Positions 59,153-64,000 of a stretch of DNA of 64,000 bases are shown here, piece by piece. This stretch comes from Xylanimonas protaetiae (GTDB lineage: Bacteria > Actinomycetota > Actinomycetes > Actinomycetales > Cellulomonadaceae), in assembly GCF_004135385.1 (NCBI RefSeq), contig NZ_CP035493.1, positions 744,001 to 808,000 of the forward strand, in the 5' to 3' direction. The position numbers and the translations under genes were made by a program. The notes beneath the pieces were generated by a model. The model was not told the origin of the DNA. It saw nothing but the letters and a program-made list of their open reading frames with translations, and ran no database searches. The first letter of the stretch is position 1. Each line of letters opens with the position of its first letter.

Positions 59153-59316
59153 CAGCGTTCGCCCGTCGGGCGCTTGAGGTAGGCCACCAGACCGGTGCCG
59201 TCGGGCCCGGGGACCACCTGCACGAGCTCCCAGCCGTCGGAGCCCCACTGGTCAAGGATCGCCTTGGTGTTGTGGATGAGCAGAGGGATGGTTGCGTACT
59301 CCCACGTCGTCGCCAT
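59152..59316 (-). CDS. DUF4177-type small protein
   Basis: A 54-residue protein: MATTWEYATIPLLIHNTKAI, then LDQWGSDGWELVQVVPG. It matches DUF4177, a small beta-rich family with the WELVxV pattern and no known function. It is coupled to RidA. It is divergent from the PBP gene. Confidence 0.8.
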   Translation of the reverse strand: MATTWEYATIPLLIHNTKAILDQWGSDGWELVQVVPGPDGTGLVAYLKRPTGER

Positions 59317-59412
59317 GGGGCACACAGTAGCCCGCCCGCTTCCACAGGACCTGCACACGGGCCCGTGCCTCCAGCCGACGACGCCTGCGTGCGACCACGT
59401 ACGCTGGCACGC

Positions 59413-61767
59413 ATGGCGAGCAGACGAGTCGCGACACCGCACGAGCCGAGGCGCATGACGCGGACCATCCCGGCGACCCAGCTGGTGGCGCTCCTCCTGG
59501 CGTTCGTCCTCGTCGCCGGCGCGGGCGGCGTCCTGACCGCCGGTCTCGCCATCCCGCTCGCCGCGGCGACCAACAAGACCACCGACACCACCGTCGCGCT
59601 CTTCGACGAGGTGCCCGACGAGCTCAAGCCCGGGCCCCTGTCCCAGGCGTCGACCGTGTACGCGGCCGACGGGACGAAGCTGGCGACGTTCTACGCGCAG
59701 AACCGCATCGTCGTCCCCCTCGACCAGGTGTCCCAGGCCATGAAGGACGCCGTCGTCGCCATCGAGGACGAGCGCTTCTACGACCACGCGGGCGTCGACC
59801 CGCGCGGCGTGCTGCGCGCGTTCGTCAACAACGCGATGGACAAGCCGACGCAGGGCGCCTCGACGCTCACGCAGCAGTACGTCAAGAACGTGCTCATCGA
59901 CGAGGCCGAGCAGGCCGGCGACCCGTTCGGCATCATCGAGGCCCGCGAGGACACCATCGCCCGCAAGGCGAAGGAGATGAAGCTCGCCATCGCGCTCGAG
60001 AAGACGATGACGAAGGACGAGATCCTCCAGGGGTACCTGAACGTCGCGCAGTTCGGGACGTACAACATCTACGGCGTCGAGACCGCCGCCCGGTACTTCT
60101 TCGACAAGTCCGCCAAGGACCTCACGCCCGTCGAGGCGGCGACCATCGCCGGCGTCACGAAGGGGCCGGCCAAGTTCGACCCGTCGGTCGAGGCGAACCT
60201 CAAGCTCGCCCAGGACCGGCGCGACGTCATCCTGAACAAGATGTGGTCGCTGGGGATGCTGCCCACCGACCAGCGTGACGCCGCCCTGGCGACACCGATC
60301 CAGGACACGCTGCACATCACGCCCGTGCCGACGGGCTGCCAGGCCGCGGCGGGCGCGGCGTTCTTCTGCGCGTACGTGATCTCGGAGATCACGAACAACC
60401 CGGTGTTCGGCGACACCAAGGAAAAGCGGAGCGACCTGCTGTACCGCGGCGGCCTGACGATCCGCACGACGCTCGACCTCGGCAAGCAGCGCGCGGCCGA
60501 GGCGACGGTCAGCGCCCACGTGCCGAACGGGAACGACGCCGGCCTGGAGTCGGCCGTCGTGTCGGTCGAGCCGGGCACCGGCAAGATCCTCGCGATGGCC
60601 CAGAACGTGCCGTTCGACGCGCGCACCGAGGACCGGGCACCCGGCACCACGTCGGTGAACTACGCCGCCGACCCGCTGCACGGCGCGTCGAAGGGCTTCC
60701 AGCCCGGCTCGAACTTCAAGCCGTTCGTGCTGGCCGAGTGGCTCAAGGAAGGGCACACGCTCTACGACACCGTCGACGCCACCAAGCGGGAGCGCCCCCA
60801 GAGCGCCTGGCACTCGTCGTGCAGCACGTTCGGCGGCAAGCCCTGGGCGCCCGCGAACGCCGAGGGCAACCTCTCCGGCCCCATCACCGTGCTGCGGGCC
60901 ACCTACGAGTCCGTCAACACCGCCTTCGCGTCGATGGCCACCGAGCTCGACCTGTGCGGCGTGCGGAACACCGCCTGGGACATGGGCTTCCGCCCGACGA
61001 CGAAGCCCGGCAAGGGCGGCACCGTCGTCACGCTGTTCAACCCGCAGCCCGACGACATCCTGATCACGCCCGCCATGGTGGTCGGCACGCAGACGACGTC
61101 GCCGCTCCAGCTCGCCGCCGCCTACGGCACGCTCGCCAGCAACGGCACCTACTGCGCGCCCATGGCGATCACGCAGGTGACCAAGGCCGACGGCACCGAC
61201 GTCCCCGTGCCCGGCCCCGCCTGCAACCCGAACGCCCTCGCGCCGAACGTCGCCGCCACCGTCGTCGACGCGATGACGCACGTGTTCACCGAGCGCACCG
61301 GCACCGCCCGGACGGGCAAGCTGCCCGACGGGCGCGCGGCCGCCGGCAAGACCGGCACGAACCAGGGCTCGGCGCAGACGTGGTTCACCGGGTTCACCCC
61401 GAACCTCGTCACGACCGTGTGGGTCGGCGAGGAGTCCGGCGAGCAGGACCACCTCAACATCGTGTTCAACGGCAAGCGCCTCAAGCCCATGTACGGCAGC
61501 TCGGTGGCCGTGCCGCTGTGGCAGGACTACATGACGCAGGCGCTCGTGGACGTGCCCGCCACGGAGTTCCCGGCGCCCGACCCGAACCTGGTCGGCACCC
61601 CGCCGGCCCCGCCCGCGCCCCCCACGCCGCCCGCACAGCCCACCCAGCCCACGAACCCGGGCGACGGCGGCGGGCAGGGTCCGCAGATCCCGCAGATCCC
61701 CGAGATCCCGCAGATCCCGAACCTGCCGAACGGCGGGGGCAACAACGGCGGCGGAGGCGGACACTGA
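59413..61767 (+). CDS. class A penicillin-binding protein
   Basis: A 784-residue bifunctional peptidoglycan synthase. A TM anchor (VALLLAFVLVAGAGGVLTAG) is followed by the GT51 glycosyltransferase domain (EDERFYDHAGVDPRGVLRAF, TQQYVKNVLI). The transpeptidase has SxxK in PGSNFKPFVLAEW, SxN in SVNTAFASMAT and KTG in AAGKTGTNQGSAQTWFTGF. The C-terminus is Pro-rich and Gly-rich (PQIPQIPEIPQIPNLPNGG). I chose ATG 59413; ATG 59455 is possible. It is followed by the metallophosphoesterase, with overlap. Confidence 0.93.
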   Translation: MASRRVATPHEPRRMTRTIPATQLVALLLAFVLVAGAGGVLTAGLAIPLAAATNKTTDTTVALFDEVPDELKPGPLSQASTVYAADGTKLATFYAQNRIVVPLDQVSQAMKDAVVAIEDERFYDHAGVDPRGVLRAFVNNAMDKPTQGASTLTQQYVKNVLIDEAEQAGDPFGIIEAREDTIARKAKEMKLAIALEKTMTKDEILQGYLNVAQFGTYNIYGVETAARYFFDKSAKDLTPVEAATIAGVTKGPAKFDPSVEANLKLAQDRRDVILNKMWSLGMLPTDQRDAALATPIQDTLHITPVPTGCQAAAGAAFFCAYVISEITNNPVFGDTKEKRSDLLYRGGLTIRTTLDLGKQRAAEATVSAHVPNGNDAGLESAVVSVEPGTGKILAMAQNVPFDARTEDRAPGTTSVNYAADPLHGASKGFQPGSNFKPFVLAEWLKEGHTLYDTVDATKRERPQSAWHSSCSTFGGKPWAPANAEGNLSGPITVLRATYESVNTAFASMATELDLCGVRNTAWDMGFRPTTKPGKGGTVVTLFNPQPDDILITPAMVVGTQTTSPLQLAAAYGTLASNGTYCAPMAITQVTKADGTDVPVPGPACNPNALAPNVAATVVDAMTHVFTERTGTARTGKLPDGRAAAGKTGTNQGSAQTWFTGFTPNLVTTVWVGEESGEQDHLNIVFNGKRLKPMYGSSVAVPLWQDYMTQALVDVPATEFPAPDPNLVGTPPAPPAPPTPPAQPTQPTNPGDGGGQGPQIPQIPEIPQIPNLPNGGGNNGGGGGH

Positions 61768-62720
61768 GCGGGTCCGGCGCCCGGCGCGCCGGCACCACCC
61801 TCGGCGGGGCGCTCGCGGTCGCGGCCGCGGGTCTCGCGTACGCGTACGTCGAGACGAAGCTCTTCACCGTGCGGCACGTGACCGTGCCCGTGCTCCCGGC
61901 CGGGCAGGGCGACGTCCGCGTGCTGCACGTCAGCGACCTGCACCTGGTCCCGCGCCAGCGCCGCAAGCTGGCGTGGATCCGCTCGCTCGCCGAGCTCCGG
62001 CCCGACCTCGTCGTCGACACGGGCGACAACCTCGCCGACGTCGGCGCCGTCGACCCGCTGCTCGACGCGCTCGATCCCCTGCTCGCGACGGCGCCCGGCG
62101 TCTTCGTCATGGGCTCCAACGACTACTGGGCGCCGCGCCCCAAGAACCCGGCGCGGTACCTGCTCCCGGACGCGCGCGTGCACCGGCCCGAGCCGGTCCC
62201 GCTGCCCTGGGACCGCATGGCGGCGGCCTTCACGGCCGCCGGCTGGAAGGACCTCGACAACCGCCGCGACGACGTCGTGCTCGCCGACGGGCGACGCCTG
62301 TCGTTCGTCGGCACCGACGACGCGCACCTCGACCTCGACGCCATCCCGGAGCGCCCCGCCGGTGCACCCGCCGCAGGCGCGACGCACGACGACGCCGTGC
62401 TGCACCTCGGGGTCACGCACGCGCCCTACCAGCGCGTGCTGAACGGCTTCCAGTCCGACGGCGCCGACCTGATCATCGCCGGCCACACGCACGGCGGGCA
62501 GCTGCGGGTCCCGGGCTTCGGCGCCCTCGTCACCAACTGCGACCTCGACCGCCGCCGGGCGTCGGGGCTCCACGGCTGGCCGGGCGCCCGCCCGGACCGC
62601 CGCAACGGGGCAGGCTCCACCTGGCTGCACGTCTCGGCCGGCGCGGGCACGTCCCCGTACGCGCCCGTGCGCTTCGCGTGCCGCCCCGAAGCCACGCTGC
62701 TCACCCTCACGGCACGGTGA
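61764..62720 (+). CDS. metallophosphoesterase, likely CTG start
   Basis: A 318-residue calcineurin-like phosphoesterase with an N-terminal TM helix ([20 protein letters not shown]). Metal-site motifs are [36 protein letters not shown] (GSND replaces the usual GNHD) and [13 protein letters not shown]. In-frame ATG/GTG starts occur only inside or after the TM helix. CTG 61764 overlaps the PBP stop as CTGA and has GGAGG 7 nt upstream, which makes it the best candidate. It commonly pairs with PBP genes in actinobacteria. Confidence 0.87.
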   Translation: MSGSGARRAGTTLGGALAVAAAGLAYAYVETKLFTVRHVTVPVLPAGQGDVRVLHVSDLHLVPRQRRKLAWIRSLAELRPDLVVDTGDNLADVGAVDPLLDALDPLLATAPGVFVMGSNDYWAPRPKNPARYLLPDARVHRPEPVPLPWDRMAAAFTAAGWKDLDNRRDDVVLADGRRLSFVGTDDAHLDLDAIPERPAGAPAAGATHDDAVLHLGVTHAPYQRVLNGFQSDGADLIIAGHTHGGQLRVPGFGALVTNCDLDRRRASGLHGWPGARPDRRNGAGSTWLHVSAGAGTSPYAPVRFACRPEATLLTLTAR

Positions 62721-62742
62721 GCCCCCTCACCCCGGACCGGTT

Positions 62743-62771
62743 TTCGTCCTGGGCCGATGCTCCGCTATGCT
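62743..62771 (+). promoter_or_regulatory. promoter of the tRNA-Pro gene
   Basis: TTCGTC (62743-62748), a 17-bp spacer and TATGCT (62766-62771) lie 50 nt upstream of the tRNA. Confidence 0.6.
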
Positions 62772-62821
62772 GAGCAGGCTTCACCGACCGGGTAGCCCTC
62801 GGATCGGTGCAGGCAGTCCCT

Positions 62822-62899
<78 letters not shown>

Positions 62900-62900
62900 C

Positions 62901-62948
62901 CGAAAGGCCCTCTGTCCAGCGGAAATGCTGAGTTCGGAGGGCCTTTCG
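62901..62948 (+). terminator. hairpin terminator of tRNA-Pro
   Basis: 12-bp stem CGAAAGGCCCTC (62901-62912) with its complement at 62937-62948, 2 nt after the encoded CCA. It is followed by a mildly T-rich stretch. Confidence 0.75.
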
Positions 62949-62996
62949 CTTTGCCTGGAGAAGCCCCGAACCCCCGTGGAGGGCTTAACCGAGGGC

Positions 62997-64000
62997 TTAC
63001 GCATGAGCGGTGCGCTCCTCTCCGGGCAGCCTGAACAGCGGTTCCATGTGCCAGTCGGGCGCGACGACGTCGACGGCGGCGAACCTGTTCATGAACGTCG
63101 CGCCGGTCTGGATCACCGGCCGCAACTCGTGCCGGTAGATGCGTTCCGTCGTCGAGGTATCGGAGTGCCCGACGACGTGTGCGATTTCTTCCACCGCTGC
63201 GCCGCCTGCCGACATGAGCGAGACGAACGAGTGCCGCAGCTCGCGCGGAGTCCACTCGGCAGGGTTAACGCTCGGCACCGCGCCGAGTGCTGACCGGAAC
63301 CCGCGTCGCACGTTCGCGGAGTCGAGAGCGGTGCCGAGTGTCGTCGTGAACACCAGGCCGGTGTCCTTCCAGTCGGCGCCCGCCTTGACGCGGTCGGCGT
63401 CCTGGTCCCGACGTCGTCGCCGGAGCACATCGACGGCGAGGTCCGGCATCGCGAGGGTCCGCCTGGACTTCCGGGTCTTGGTGTCCCCCGACTTCCGGAC
63501 CGACCGCCACACCGCGACCGTGGCGGGTTCGCTGTCGAGGTCGACCCGATCCCACGTCAGCGCCCGCATCTCCTCGGTGCGGATGCCCACGAGCATCGAG
63601 ACGACGATGTACGCGTACATCCAGTGCGCCTTGGTGAGCGTCAGGACTTCAAGTGCCTGGCGTTCCGTGAGGGACTTGGACTTCCGGCCGGTCGTGCCGC
63701 GCGGCGTGACGACCAGCTCGACGACGTTCCGGTCGACGAGGTCACGCGCCATGGCCCGCTTGATGGCTGAGTTCAGGCAGGCCCGGACGTCCGCGATGGT
63801 GCGGGTCGAGTGCGTGGCGACCATCGAGCGGAGCAGCTTCTCGACGTGCTTGGTCGTCAGCTTGCGGAGCAGGACGTCACCGATCCCGGCGTCGATGTGT
63901 GCGCAGTTGAACTCGCGCGTCTTGACCGTGTTGTCGTCGACCTGGCCCTGCCCGTAGAGGATCCAGTCCTTGACGACGTCGCTCACGGTCGTCTTATCGG
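62997..64000 (-). CDS. tyrosine recombinase (phage/ICE integrase), 5' part off the right edge
   Basis: At least 334 residues remain, open to the window end. The core-binding domain (VSDVVKDWILYGQG, VEKLLRSMVATHSTRTIADV) is followed by the catalytic domain: the Arg in VGIRTEEMRALTW, PRELRHSFVSLMSAGGAAVE, VGHSDTSTTERIYRHELRPV with the Tyr nucleophile. The N-terminal DNA arm domain and the true start lie beyond 64000. GTG 63986 is only an internal start. It uses TAA, unlike most genes here. Orientation, 3' end toward the tRNA, is typical of tRNA-integrated elements. Confidence 0.9.
   Translation of the reverse strand, partial: DKTTVSDVVKDWILYGQGQVDDNTVKTREFNCAHIDAGIGDVLLRKLTTKHVEKLLRSMVATHSTRTIADVRACLNSAIKRAMARDLVDRNVVELVVTPRGTTGRKSKSLTERQALEVLTLTKAHWMYAYIVVSMLVGIRTEEMRALTWDRVDLDSEPATVAVWRSVRKSGDTKTRKSRRTLAMPDLAVDVLRRRRRDQDADRVKAGADWKDTGLVFTTTLGTALDSANVRRGFRSALGAVPSVNPAEWTPRELRHSFVSLMSAGGAAVEEIAHVVGHSDTSTTERIYRHELRPVIQTGATFMNRFAAVDVVAPDWHMEPLFRLPGEERTAHA

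Noticed and set aside
59152-61764. 870-aa minus-strand ORF opposite the PBP
   Set aside because: High-GC antisense shadow rich in Arg/Gly/Val; the PBP on the other strand has full catalytic motifs. Its very end is the real DUF4177 frame.

Overview
High-GC DNA from an actinobacterial chromosome, most likely Micrococcales near Cellulomonadaceae/Promicromonosporaceae. That placement is an inference. It rests on mshA (mycothiol), Lsr2, coenzyme F420 genes, a GlnR-type regulator, many GTG/TTG starts, and the gene order hpt-ftsH-folE-folP-folB/K-DUF3180-PH-PH-DUF2520. The window is ordinary core chromosome up to a tRNA-Pro gene at 62.8 kb. A tyrosine integrase beside that tRNA marks the edge of an integrated element that continues off the right end.

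Layout. 0-18.1 kb is almost all on the minus strand. Read 5'->3' it runs dacB, zinc metallopeptidase, tilS, hpt, ftsH, folE, folP, folB-folK fusion, DUF3180, two PH-domain membrane proteins, DUF2520, lysS and a 58-aa membrane protein, then lsr2, then lactonase-mshA. 18.3-30.2 kb is mixed: ppa, a zinc alcohol dehydrogenase with an LLM flavin enzyme, an NlpC/P60 hydrolase, metY-metX, a divergent MocR/PNPOx-like pair, a coiled-coil protein and a quinone oxidoreductase. 30.6-41.2 kb holds a large RAMA-domain protein, a thiamine-binding-type protein, cofD-cofC, a nitroreductase, an acetyltransferase, a two-domain FAD/Fe-S dehydrogenase and OsmC. 41.3-47.0 kb is an envelope cluster: ECF sigma factor, putative membrane partner, DUF4012 protein and a sortase-anchored protein. 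47.0-53.6 kb is minus strand: dtd, asparaginase, DUF2516, VapBC, FUSC exporter, ygfZ, nitrobindin, a 36-aa peptide, DUF4395 and thioredoxin. 53.8-62.7 kb holds YceI, glnR with an alpha/beta hydrolase, nth, a Crp-family regulator, RidA, DUF4177, a class A PBP and a metallophosphoesterase.

Main observations. (1) Three copies of a 61-67 bp near-perfect palindrome (29-31 bp stems, shared core) lie in three unrelated spacers, and every difference between copies is compensated on the other arm. (2) Nine genes, several normally indispensable, are each broken by exactly one missing base in a short G or C run. Adding one base restores the full protein every time, so homopolymer under-calling in the assembly is far likelier than mutation. 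(3) A RAMA-domain protein carries about ten copies of an 11-residue Pro-Trp-Glu repeat. (4) Four 12-mers form a symmetric nested array in front of a quinone oxidoreductase. (5) A stem-loop-bearing insert sits in frame inside the FAD/Fe-S dehydrogenase. Most neighbouring co-directional genes overlap as ATGA, GTGA or TGATG, and one may start with CTG in the same arrangement.
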